Source: UBA1672 sp050633285 (lineage in GTDB: Bacteria; Pseudomonadota; Alphaproteobacteria; Micavibrionales; Micavibrionaceae). Taken from it: DNA of 64,000 nt. This document shows, in pieces, positions 10,401 to 18,089 of the stretch (position 1 is the stretch's first letter; the number at the start of each line of letters is the position of its first letter). The position numbers were made by a program, and so were the translations under genes. A model generated the notes under the pieces. It was given only the letters and a program-made list of their open reading frames with translations, was not told the origin of the DNA and did no database searches. The stretch lies in NCBI GenBank assembly GCA_050633285.1, contig JBOEGG010000001.1, positions 186,001 to 250,000 of the forward strand, read 5' to 3'.

Positions 10401-10582
10401 CACCACCGGCTGCACCACAAGAGACAGCTGCTCCAACAGCGCCAGTTGCACCTGTACAGCCCACAGAAACACCACAAAAACAAACACCTGAAAGTCCCGA
10501 GAAACAAAACCAAAAACCATCTATCTTTGGTGGTAGCACTTCGGAAAAAAGTTCAGATGATGGTGACAACCAAGATACATAA
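7478..10582 (+). CDS. DotL/IcmO-like type IV coupling ATPase with repetitive Pro-rich C-terminal tail
   Basis: 1034 residues. Two membrane helices (about 37-70) precede a VirD4/TraG-family ATPase domain with Walker A GTTGAGKT (133-140) and Walker B FLTIFDEVGYY (about 427-437). The family recruits secretion substrates to a type IV secretion channel; the pairing with a DotM-like gene makes DotL/IcmO the closest match. From about residue 660 the protein is a disordered Pro/Ala/Thr tail with seven PS(V/I)FG motifs (Pro at 729, 761, 796, 876, 919, 962 and 1014), the best-conserved part recurring every 43 residues. In Legionella the DotL C-terminus binds adaptor proteins, so this tail may be an adaptor or substrate platform, but no sequence similarity to the Legionella tail is visible. 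Confidence 0.85.
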   Translation: MALDQRKYEHKHEAILRDVRPLGTRLADGLSSPSYSTAIFICTAVALYINDWALAFADLIIAFLFMYFLWLTSRDKSLAFKLPASSKHGDSNNGRDGKKGKAEGIMYAGNVKKTNEEVWFTNSDIRTHFLYLGTTGAGKTEGLKSLATNAMAWGSGFVYVDGKADTDLWSSLSSLVRRFGRDDDLLVLNYMTGNADVQAPSNTMNPFSSGSASYLTNMLVSLMPESGGDNAMWKERAVSLVGAMMPALTWKRDNQEIPMSVRTIRDYLSLNNVIKLSRDEAVPKEILAGMVGYLDTLPGFVGDAYDDEGKVKPPGPDSPQVNTETASQQHGYLAMQFTRSLQSLGDDYGYIFDTQAADVDMVDIVLNRRILVVLVPALEKSGDEVANLGKIVAASIKGMMGSTLGSTVEGSSESVIENKPTHSTTPFLTIFDEVGYYVAEGMAVMAAQARSLGFSLVFAGQDLPAMKKRVREEAQSITANCNIKLFGKLEDPTETKDFFEKTVGSAMVTEVSGFQMSGGSEFGAYHDTKQAGVQLRPRASYDELRGFKEGQAVITFGDTVVDCAVFYSNPGFAKAMRVTRYMALPPPDDSILKHANSITKLRDLMVNKTWTALRADVAIETSDEISALNDGFLKNNKESVNPVDAGIAALVTLHSLTSEIPPASGNATAATGGTSSGGATPTAATATPQKPAAPKPVTPAQPAQAAASPLAAQKPADIVQAADKKSAAPSVFGAPPPKTQPAAQPQQPAAPTTTENTKPKPSVFGAAPQTSEATPQPATPVTPTEAPKAETPSAKPSVFGGAPATPTETPPAAPQQPTTTPPQDGDAIKQAAQDIKENLFGTYKKDTPETPQQPAVPATPVTPAEAPKTETPSAKPSVFGGAPATPTETPPAAPQQPTAPTAPVAPAEAPKAETPSAKPSVFGGAPATPTETPPAAPQETATPTAPVAPAEAPKAETPSTKPSVFGGAPATPTETPPAAPQETAAPTAPVAPVQPTETPQKQTPESPEKQNQKPSIFGGSTSEKSSDDGDNQDT
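9770..10480 (+). repeat. 129-bp tandem repeats in the coupling-protein tail
   Basis: In-frame repeats encode a 43-residue unit built around AETPSAKPSVFGGAPATPTE followed by TPPAAPQ and a variable linker. Units carrying the motif at residues 876, 919 and 962 are exactly 43 residues apart. The copy at 796 is separated by an 80-residue step that contains a divergent segment (KENLFGTYKK). Identity between units is high at DNA level, implying recent expansion or contraction by slippage or unequal recombination. Confidence 0.85.
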
Positions 10583-11297
10583 AAGAAAAAAATCCACACG
10601 CTACTCACAATCAGGTAGCGTGTTTTTTTATATATTCCTTGGCGTCGCATTATTTGGTGCATTGGCATACGCAATCACACGCGGTGTACGTACACAAACA
10701 ACAAGTGCACTAACAACTCAACAATCCAGATTAGCGGCATCAGATATCTTAAACTATGCCCAATTGATCGAACGCGCTGTTCAAAAAATACGCTTAAAAG
10801 GCTGCTCCGAAAGCGATATAAGCTTCGCACATGATGACTGGCCACATACACAATACGAACACACCCCAACTGCCCCCGATAAATGCAAAATATTTCACCC
10901 TGATGGTGGCGGTATGAATTTTATAGATATGCAATCACAACACAGCGACTATATAAACACGTTAGACAGATTTATTTTCGTAGGGCGAAGCGCAATCAAT
11001 AACGTCGGGACGACATGCGCGGCAGACCAATGTGTAGAGCTGTACTTATTTGTACGTATGTATCACGCCGAAAACATATGTACACACCTCAATAAAATTA
11101 TAGGCATTAGTCAAAATTTACCTATATCCGGCGGAATATTTGGAGGCCCCCGTTTTAACGGAACATTTACATACGGCAACACCTTAACGACAGGGGCATT
11201 TGATGGGGAAAAAAGTGGCTGTTATCAGGATAATAGCGAAACCTATACAGATGGCACACCATATTACGATTTCTATCATGTCCTATTAGAACGCTAA
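10560..11297 (+). CDS. Prepilin-like membrane-anchored protein
   Basis: About 245 residues. A short Lys/Arg-rich leader is followed by SQSGSVFFYIFLGVALFGAL, a single N-terminal helix of the type common in prepilin-like proteins of alphaproteobacteria. The globular remainder carries several Cys (KGCSESD, GTTCAADQC, ENICTHL, SGCYQD) that could form disulfides outside the cytoplasm. ATGs at 10557 and 10560 overlap the end of the coupling-ATPase gene by over 20 nt in another frame, indicating translational coupling. A strong intrinsic-terminator hairpin lies within its first 25 codons. Function is unknown; position suggests a secretion-system surface component. Confidence 0.7.
   Translation: MVTTKIHKRKKSTRYSQSGSVFFYIFLGVALFGALAYAITRGVRTQTTSALTTQQSRLAASDILNYAQLIERAVQKIRLKGCSESDISFAHDDWPHTQYEHTPTAPDKCKIFHPDGGGMNFIDMQSQHSDYINTLDRFIFVGRSAINNVGTTCAADQCVELYLFVRMYHAENICTHLNKIIGISQNLPISGGIFGGPRFNGTFTYGNTLTTGAFDGEKSGCYQDNSETYTDGTPYYDFYHVLLER
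10594..10629 (+). terminator. Intrinsic terminator inside the prepilin-like coding region
   Basis: The sequence has a perfect 9-bp stem ACACGCTAC/GTAGCGTGT with a 10-nt loop, followed at once by a T-rich run. It starts about 12 nt after the coupling-ATPase stop codon and lies within codons 12-24 or so of the next gene. It should reduce transcription into the prepilin-like gene unless translation of that gene disrupts the hairpin. Confidence 0.8.
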
Positions 11298-11304
11298 ACT
11301 TTAT

Positions 11305-12204
11305 TTATACGCGCGCATACCATGTTGCACGTGCACGACCATGACGAACAAGATAACCACCCTCAACAAGTTCACCCAAACGTAATTTCAACGTTGACCT
11401 CTTGCCACGGGTTAAACGCTCAATCTCTTTCATACTCAAACGGTCATGCTTATCAAAAAGCTTAAGAACTTTTGTCGAAAGCGCAGGCATATTCACAATA
11501 TCAGCACTACCCTTTTCAACGCGTTCTTGTAATTTATCTTTTTGTGCCTTTAACAACTCAAAGAAAAATTCCAACCATACATCCCAATCAATCGTCCCCT
11601 TTGCAAGGGTTGTCTGTGTATGTTTGAGCGCCTTATAATAATCATCTGCACGCTCCTGCATCAATTCATCAAGCGTACTGTACGGAGCATAACTATACCC
11701 CGCCTTAAACATCAGAAGAATTACAAGCATACGCGCTAACTTCTGATTACCGTCTTTAAACGGGCAAAACTGTAGGAAAATAGCCGTGAAAATAGCAACA
11801 ACAAACAAAGGATGATACTCATCATCCTTAAATGCACCCTCCGTCCAACTCATCAAACGGGGCATAAGATTACGAACTTCCGCAGGCGTCGCAACACTTA
11901 ACGAGCCGATTAATTCTTCACCCTTTAAAATATCTAAAGGCGCAGATTCTTCCTTATAAATACTCACTCTTTTGCGTGCCATAAAGGCCGCATGTAACCG
12001 ACAAAGCAAATCAACGTCTAATGGCTGATCCTGCCAACTATGTGCAATCTCTTTAAAATTTCGGCCAAAACTGGATACATCGCCCAAAAGCTGAAGCGAT
12101 GTCGTATGGTCTTCCATCGCGCCCCAAGCACCTTTAAACTCATCGATCTCCCCGACAAGCTGCATCATTTTCTGCGAAATTGTGACGTTCTGTAATCCTA
12201 ACAT
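11305..12204 (-). CDS. Fic-family protein with degenerate catalytic motif
   Basis: 299 residues. The Fic core is visible: an N-terminal helical Fic_N-like region, then LLCRLHAAFMARKR, and the motif FCPFKDGNQKLARM (about 146-159) where canonical Fic enzymes have HPFxDGNGRxxR. The His is Cys147, the second Gly is Gln and the first Arg is Lys. AMPylation by the standard mechanism is therefore doubtful. The C-terminal 70 residues (LSTKVLKLFDKHDRLSMKEI to LRLGELVEGGYLVRHGR) look like a winged helix that may bind DNA. This fits the Fic-wHTH group often annotated as regulators. It converges tightly on the prepilin-like gene. Confidence 0.75.
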   Translation of the reverse strand: MLGLQNVTISQKMMQLVGEIDEFKGAWGAMEDHTTSLQLLGDVSSFGRNFKEIAHSWQDQPLDVDLLCRLHAAFMARKRVSIYKEESAPLDILKGEELIGSLSVATPAEVRNLMPRLMSWTEGAFKDDEYHPLFVVAIFTAIFLQFCPFKDGNQKLARMLVILLMFKAGYSYAPYSTLDELMQERADDYYKALKHTQTTLAKGTIDWDVWLEFFFELLKAQKDKLQERVEKGSADIVNMPALSTKVLKLFDKHDRLSMKEIERLTRGKRSTLKLRLGELVEGGYLVRHGRARATWYARV

Positions 12205-12295
12205 GATAGCCGACTATAGCCACGAAACTTTCTAAGATCAATCAATGATCCCGTTTATTTTAAAAATTTTAAACAAAAAAAAAGAAATGCTTATC

Positions 12296-14035
12296 CTACA
12301 TACGATCCGGCACAGAAATACCCAACAAACCCAAAATAAGAATCAGCTGCTTGTATGTTTGTGCGCATAAAGCTAAACGACTTAACTTTATCGCTTCATC
12401 CTCTTCCGATAAAATATGGCAATTCCCATAAAAAGAACTAAATTCTTGTGCCAACTTATACGCATAATCACATAAAATATGAGGCGTATAATGATTAAGC
12501 GTCCCACCAAAATAATCCGGTAATTCACTCAACAATAATGCAAGCGCACGATCCGCATCTTGAAGAATAAATTCTTCACAAATAACATCATTATCAACCC
12601 CTGCTTTTCGCAAAAGAGATTGAATACGTACAGCCTGATAAAGCAAATAAGGCCCCGTCTTCCCCTCAAACGAAGTCATGCGATCAATATCAAACACATA
12701 ATCCGCACTACGGTTATTCTGAAGATCCGCAAATTTCACCGCAGCAATGGCAACTTTTTTCGCAATATCTGCACGCTCTGCCTCATCCATATCCTTGGCA
12801 AGTTCTGCCTCATCCAATCTCTTTTGCGCTTTTTCAATAGCCATAGAAATCAGATCTTCCAAACGCATCACGCCACCCGCACGGGTTTTAAACGGCTTAC
12901 CATCCGTTCCGTTCATCGTACCAAAACCGGCATGCGTCAGCTCAACCTTACCTTCTGGGGCAATATCAGATTTGCGCGCGGCACGAAACACTTGTTCAAA
13001 ATGCAAAGACTGACGTTGATCAACAACATATATAATCTTAACAGGGTTATGACTTTCTAATCTCTCAACAATTGTCGCCAAATCAGTCGTACCATAAAGA
13101 ACAGCACCATCAGATTTAAAAAGAATAAGCGGGGGCATTTCCTTTTTATCTGTTTCCTGCGCAACCTCAAAAATAAGTGCTCCGTCACTCTCTTTTACAA
13201 AACCTGTGACTCTAAGATTATTAACCATTGGTGAAATTAAGTGATGAACAGTCGACTCTCCCTTCCATTCATCAAACTGAACACCAAGCGCATCAAAATT
13301 TTTCTTCATTCCGGTAATAGAGACATCAATAAATTTACGCCATGTACGTGTGTACGTCTCATCACCGTTTTGTAATTTAAGCGTTGCTTCGCGCGCTAAT
13401 GCCATACGATTTTCATCTTCTTTACAAGCCGTAGACGCTTTTGGGTATATTTCGGCCAACATCTCCATCGTGATCTCACCATCAAATTTCATCAGTTCCA
13501 ATTCTGATAAAATCATCCCCATCGGCGTACCCCAATCGCCCATATGTACGTCACCAATCGTCTTATATCCCGCATACTGGCAAATACGGCGCAACGAATC
13601 CCCAATAATAGAACTACGCAAATGCCCCACATGCATAGCCTTTGCAATATTCGGCCCACCATAATCAAGAACAATAGACTGCCCCTGCGCAACCTCCTCA
13701 ATCCCCGCGCGCTTATCTTTCGCAACGTTCGCAAGATGCATGGCAATATATTCATCTTTCAAAGCAATATTAATAAAGCCCGGCCCACCAACAGATAACT
13801 CTGCAAATATAGATGATGAATCAGGAAGATCATTTTGAAGGTATTCAATAATGTTTTGAGCAATCTCACGCGGATTTTTGCGCGCATGTTTGGCACACGG
13901 CATCGCGCCATTACATTGAAATTGTGCATTTTCTGCCTGAGCTGAAACTTGCACACGCGCATATTCGATCGGCAAATCTAATGCCTCAAATGCTTGCGCC
14001 ATAAGGGATGTCAATTTATCTGATAAGGCTGCCAT
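12296..14035 (-). CDS. argS: Arginyl-tRNA synthetase
   Basis: Class I aminoacyl-tRNA synthetase charging tRNA-Arg. 579 residues, normal for the family. The HIGH-type signature is in GGPNIAKAMHVGHLRSS (about 129-145). The N-terminal arginyl-tRNA-specific domain (FINIALKDEYIA), the middle block KPFKTRAGGVMRLEDLI and the C-terminal anticodon-binding helical domain ending GISVPDRM are all present. It is divergent from a small unknown gene, with 72 bp between the start codons. Confidence 0.96.
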   Translation of the reverse strand: MAALSDKLTSLMAQAFEALDLPIEYARVQVSAQAENAQFQCNGAMPCAKHARKNPREIAQNIIEYLQNDLPDSSSIFAELSVGGPGFINIALKDEYIAMHLANVAKDKRAGIEEVAQGQSIVLDYGGPNIAKAMHVGHLRSSIIGDSLRRICQYAGYKTIGDVHMGDWGTPMGMILSELELMKFDGEITMEMLAEIYPKASTACKEDENRMALAREATLKLQNGDETYTRTWRKFIDVSITGMKKNFDALGVQFDEWKGESTVHHLISPMVNNLRVTGFVKESDGALIFEVAQETDKKEMPPLILFKSDGAVLYGTTDLATIVERLESHNPVKIIYVVDQRQSLHFEQVFRAARKSDIAPEGKVELTHAGFGTMNGTDGKPFKTRAGGVMRLEDLISMAIEKAQKRLDEAELAKDMDEAERADIAKKVAIAAVKFADLQNNRSADYVFDIDRMTSFEGKTGPYLLYQAVRIQSLLRKAGVDNDVICEEFILQDADRALALLLSELPDYFGGTLNHYTPHILCDYAYKLAQEFSSFYGNCHILSEEDEAIKLSRLALCAQTYKQLILILGLLGISVPDRM

Positions 14036-14107
14036 TACTGTTTTCCTTGCATATTTTCACGCACGTATACTATATTCCGTAATCTTTGAACAGTATGAGT
14101 TTTTTTT

Positions 14108-14500
14108 ATGAGAAATAAAAGAGCAATAGCATCTCCCAAAAGCCATATAACGTGCGAGGTATCACTGCATGATACTGTCAAAATTCCCTTTAACACCTTA
14201 AAGGAAAAATTCTCGCGTTTTGGCGATCAGAACAATCTCGATCTTACAAATGTTCAAATAACCGATACAGATATCCGCGGCAGCTTCACAAACAATGCCG
14301 GCGTTACACATGACATTCACTTTATGCAAGATGGACTAAAAACCTATCTGGATGGATCTATTTATAAAAATATGGAAGGCCTAACAGATCATGTGAACGT
14401 CCAATCAAGTGTAGAGAAGTTAATGCAGGCTCTCTTACGCGAAGAGCAAAGTCACACACCTTTTAAAAGATCCACCCTTAATGGAAATGTTCCGTCGTAA
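14108..14500 (+). CDS. Small protein of unknown function
   Basis: 130 residues, no signal peptide or membrane helix. It contains DTDIRGSFTNNAGVTHDIHF, which looks like a beta-rich segment, and a C-terminal helix EKLMQALLREEQSH. No family recognised. Coding potential is supported by an uninterrupted frame filling the gap between argS and the nucleotidyltransferase, and by similar codon use to its neighbours. The ribosome binding site is poor: the upstream bases are a T run. Confidence 0.5.
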   Translation: MRNKRAIASPKSHITCEVSLHDTVKIPFNTLKEKFSRFGDQNNLDLTNVQITDTDIRGSFTNNAGVTHDIHFMQDGLKTYLDGSIYKNMEGLTDHVNVQSSVEKLMQALLREEQSHTPFKRSTLNGNVPS

Positions 14501-14554
14501 CATTAAACTTAGCGACAATGTATTTAGTACAAAATAGCAATTAGCAACAAAACA

Positions 14555-15361
14555 CTATATCAGCCATTGCCTGAATAAATCATCCGCAAAAACCATATTG
14601 TCATTTTTCACAGCGGATAAACCCTCAACAACACCCTCTGCCTGACGATACTCCTCCGCCATAAAATCATCGAGTATCCCAATACGCTCAACAACTTCTC
14701 GTTCTTCGCACTTTTTCTTACGATCAATTAAATTTAACAATAAATTTTGAACATCTTGAGGCACATCAGATTCAACCATAAGTTTTTGCAGGTTCATCGG
14801 AACATCAACACGCCCCTCATGACGTGCCATCCATCGCAATGCCATTGCAGGACGAATCATATAAAAATATTTTTTAATTTGAACATTTGGTGAGCTTCGC
14901 CACGTTTGATCAACTTGACGCACACCCAAATTTAAATAGTGATGCATCAAAGGTTTTTGACCAAAAGAGCTAATACAAAACTTTTCTAGTGCTGCTGTAA
15001 AGTTAGAATCTGTTTGATAAATTATCGGTGATTGAAGCCATTCCATAACAACAGCATTCGATTTCAATGCAAGATGAAGTGTCTTTTTCAAATCCCAACC
15101 ACTGACATCATACACTTCATCAATTGGAAGCTCGATAACATCGCGCCCCGGATAAATACTTAAATACCAGTCTCGTTTATGAACATAAAAAAATCGAACA
15201 TCATAATCACTATTTGGAGAATGGAACCCCCATGCCCGACTACCTGATTCGACGGCATGAAGAATCTTCACATCATGCTTCTTTTCAATCTGCGAAAGCG
15301 TCTCCATAATCCGAACTTCAATATCCGGATCTATTGCCTCATGCCGATTAAAATCAGTCAT
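14555..15361 (-). CDS. RlaP/YcgL-family predicted nucleotidyltransferase (PF10127-like)
   Basis: 268 residues. The nucleotidyltransferase signature ESGSRAWGFHSPNSDYDVRF (residues about 38-57, with GS and the D.D metal ligands) is followed by IELPIDEVYDVSGWDLKKTL and AVVMEWLQSP, the blocks of the PF10127 family. Substrate is not known; distant relatives include RNA ligase-associated proteins. The ATG lies 2 nt after the gyrB stop codon, so translation is probably coupled to gyrB. Confidence 0.85.
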   Translation of the reverse strand: MTDFNRHEAIDPDIEVRIMETLSQIEKKHDVKILHAVESGSRAWGFHSPNSDYDVRFFYVHKRDWYLSIYPGRDVIELPIDEVYDVSGWDLKKTLHLALKSNAVVMEWLQSPIIYQTDSNFTAALEKFCISSFGQKPLMHHYLNLGVRQVDQTWRSSPNVQIKKYFYMIRPAMALRWMARHEGRVDVPMNLQKLMVESDVPQDVQNLLLNLIDRKKKCEEREVVERIGILDDFMAEEYRQAEGVVEGLSAVKNDNMVFADDLFRQWLI

Positions 15362-15363
15362 AC

Positions 15364-17832
15364 TTATGCATCAATATTGGATTTTAGTGCGTTATCTTGG
15401 ATAAATTCACGGCGCGGCTCAACAACATCGCCCATTAACGTCGAAAAGATTTCATCCGCCTTAATTGCATCAGCAACCTCAACCTGTAAAAGCGTACGCA
15501 CATTCGGATCAAGCGTCGTCTCCCATAATTGCTCAGGATTCATTTCACCAAGACCTTTATAACGAGAGATTTGCAAACCCTTACGACCTGCATCTTGAAT
15601 AAAATCATAAAATCCGGCCGGACCATTAACATCGGCAACATGATTACCATCACTGTTAATCACAACGGGCTTCATAAACACTTCTTGCAACCAATCCTTC
15701 GCACCATCTAAACGACGTGCATCAGGTGAACGCACCCGATCAATGCTTAATTTCACACGCTCAGTAATACCGCGCGTTGTTTTCCAGAATGTATAACCAC
15801 GATCAACAGTAAATGTTGCCTCCCAGCCTTTTTCATTTTCCACTTCTAAAGCATCAAGACGCGCCGCAGTTTGCGTTGCACACTCTTGACCAACCTCTTC
15901 ATCACGCACAACATTCTCATCAAAAGCACCCGCAATCGCCGCTTGTTCAACCACACGGCGATTTCCTGCACGGCTTGATAAAGCATTAACTGAATTGCGA
16001 AGACCACGTGACCTTACAAGAAGATCACGTAAATCATTACCAGTGCGCGCATCACCTTGCGCATCAACAATCGACACACTGCCAATCGCAAGCCCAATCA
16101 AATAATCTTCAAGCTCCCGGTCATCTTTCAAATAAATCTCGCTTGCCTTACCTTTTTTAACTTTATATAGCGGTGGCTGCGCAATATAGAGATATCCGCG
16201 CTCAATCACTTCGGGCATATGACGGAAAAAGAATGTCAAAAGCAATGTGCGAATATGCGCACCATCAACATCCGCATCAGTCATAATTACAATTTTATGA
16301 TAACGCGCTTTTTCAATATTAAATTCTTCTGGCCCAATAGATGTACCAAGCGCCGTAATCAACGTACCGATCTGATCAGAACCAAGCATACGGTCAAAAC
16401 GCGAACGCTCAACATTCAAAATTTTACCACGCAACGGCAAAATCGCCTGATTATGACGATCACGCGCCTGCTTCGCCGAACCACCCGCCGAGTCTCCCTC
16501 AACAATAAAGATTTCTGAGATAGCAGGATCTTTTGACTGACAATCTGCAAGTTTACCCGGCAAACTGGAAACATCCATAACACCTTTACGGCGCGTCAAT
16601 TCACGCGCACGCCGCGCAGCTTCACGCGCACTTGCCGCTTCAACAATCTTATTAACAATCGTTTTTGCTTCTGCCGGATTTTCTTCTAACCAAGTACCCA
16701 AATGCTCGGTGATTGCCGCCTCAACAATTGGACGAACCTCTGATGAAACCAACTTATCTTTTGTCTGTGATGAAAACTTCGGATCAGGTATTTTCACAGA
16801 AAGGACACATGTCATCCCCTCGCGCATATCATCCCCGGTCAACTTAACTTTTTCCTTTTTAAGCAACCCCTTCTCATCCGCATATTTCCCAAGAATACGC
16901 GTTAACGCACCACGGAATCCGGCAAGGTGAGTACCACCATCACGCTGCGGAATATTATTTGTAAAACAAAGCATCGTTTCATGATAAGCATCCGTCCACT
17001 CAAGCGCAGCATCAACCGTCACGCCATTCGCCTCATCAAATGCATTCAAACTGATCGTCGTACTGATAATTGGCTTTTTCGTACGGTTAAGATATTCAAC
17101 AAATTTTGTGATACCACCCTCAAAATGCAGATGCGAAACCAACCAATCTTCTTCATTTTCCGCACGTCTATCAGACAGATAAATATTCACACCTGAATTC
17201 AAAAACGCGAGCTCTCTTAAGCGATCTTCAAGCGTCTTAAAATCAAACTCTGTAATAGCAAATGTATCAGGAGAAGGTAAAAATGTGACTTGCGTTCCTG
17301 TACGTTCGCCCTCATCCATTTCACGAATAGATTCCAGGTCTTTGCCATTTTCCGCATCACCCATTCTAAAGCGCATATGCCATTCTTTGCCTTCGCGCTT
17401 AATATTCAAATCCAGATATTCAGACAGCGCATTAACAACAGACACACCAACACCGTGCAAACCACCAGACACCTTGTACGAGTTATCATCAAACTTACCA
17501 CCAGCATGAAGCTGCGTCATAATCACTTGCGCCGCAGAAACTTTTTCCTCTGAGTGTTCACCCACAGGAATACCACGCCCGTTATCCTTCACAGTAACAG
17601 AGCCATCGGCATTCAAAATAATATCAATACGATCACAATAACCTGCCAACGACTCATCGATCGCATTATCAACGACCTCATAAACCATGTGATGCAGACC
17701 CGTACCATCATCTGTGTCGCCGATATACATCCCCGGGCGCTTACGTACCGCCTCAAGACCACGCAAGACCTTAATCGAATCTGCGCCATATTCATCGTTA
17801 TCACCAACGGGCTTTGCACCTGCTTCACTCAT
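15364..17832 (-). CDS. gyrB: DNA gyrase subunit B
   Basis: 822 residues. ATPase subunit of DNA gyrase, which with GyrA introduces negative supercoils. Motifs: N-terminal LRGLEAVRKRPGMYIG, GHKL ATP-binding DNGRGIPV and GGLHGVGVSVVNALS, TOPRIM block EGDSAGGSAKQARDR with DADVDGAHIRTLLLTFFFR, and the C-terminal SRYKGLGEMNPEQLWETT. The ATG at 17832 was chosen because AAGGA lies 8 nt upstream and homologues begin near here; the open frame continues 18 codons further. An insertion-like Arg/Glu-rich stretch lies between the TOPRIM and tail regions, common in alphaproteobacterial GyrB. Confidence 0.97.
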   Translation of the reverse strand: MSEAGAKPVGDNDEYGADSIKVLRGLEAVRKRPGMYIGDTDDGTGLHHMVYEVVDNAIDESLAGYCDRIDIILNADGSVTVKDNGRGIPVGEHSEEKVSAAQVIMTQLHAGGKFDDNSYKVSGGLHGVGVSVVNALSEYLDLNIKREGKEWHMRFRMGDAENGKDLESIREMDEGERTGTQVTFLPSPDTFAITEFDFKTLEDRLRELAFLNSGVNIYLSDRRAENEEDWLVSHLHFEGGITKFVEYLNRTKKPIISTTISLNAFDEANGVTVDAALEWTDAYHETMLCFTNNIPQRDGGTHLAGFRGALTRILGKYADEKGLLKKEKVKLTGDDMREGMTCVLSVKIPDPKFSSQTKDKLVSSEVRPIVEAAITEHLGTWLEENPAEAKTIVNKIVEAASAREAARRARELTRRKGVMDVSSLPGKLADCQSKDPAISEIFIVEGDSAGGSAKQARDRHNQAILPLRGKILNVERSRFDRMLGSDQIGTLITALGTSIGPEEFNIEKARYHKIVIMTDADVDGAHIRTLLLTFFFRHMPEVIERGYLYIAQPPLYKVKKGKASEIYLKDDRELEDYLIGLAIGSVSIVDAQGDARTGNDLRDLLVRSRGLRNSVNALSSRAGNRRVVEQAAIAGAFDENVVRDEEVGQECATQTAARLDALEVENEKGWEATFTVDRGYTFWKTTRGITERVKLSIDRVRSPDARRLDGAKDWLQEVFMKPVVINSDGNHVADVNGPAGFYDFIQDAGRKGLQISRYKGLGEMNPEQLWETTLDPNVRTLLQVEVADAIKADEIFSTLMGDVVEPRREFIQDNALKSNIDA

Positions 17833-18089
17833 CAAAATCGTCCTTAATATTCCATGTGAAATCCTATAATTTCTGCGGATTTTCACGATGTTAAACTCAA
17901 TATTAATTTATAGCACAGCACCGCCCTAAAAAACAGGACAAACCCTATTTTAAACACTGTTTTTTCAACAGCTTAACACACTGAAAACAAATGCATTTAT
18001 ACCCCGAATACAATCCCGAAAATTCACACAAAAACCACATACGAAAAATACTTTGATTTTCAAAGGTTTTTCTGTCTTTATTCACCACT

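Noticed and set aside
9770..10480. CRISPR-like array
   Set aside because: The repeats are in-frame coding, 129 bp long, without unique spacers.
9630..10556. Plus-strand His/Gln-rich upstream extension of the prepilin-like gene
   Set aside because: Out-of-frame shadow of the repeat tail; only the part from about 10557 looks like protein.
9217..10674. Long minus-strand Gly/Cys/Val-rich ORF (485 codons)
   Set aside because: Antisense of the repetitive Pro/Ala/Thr coding region of the coupling protein; codon periodicity and domains are on the plus strand.
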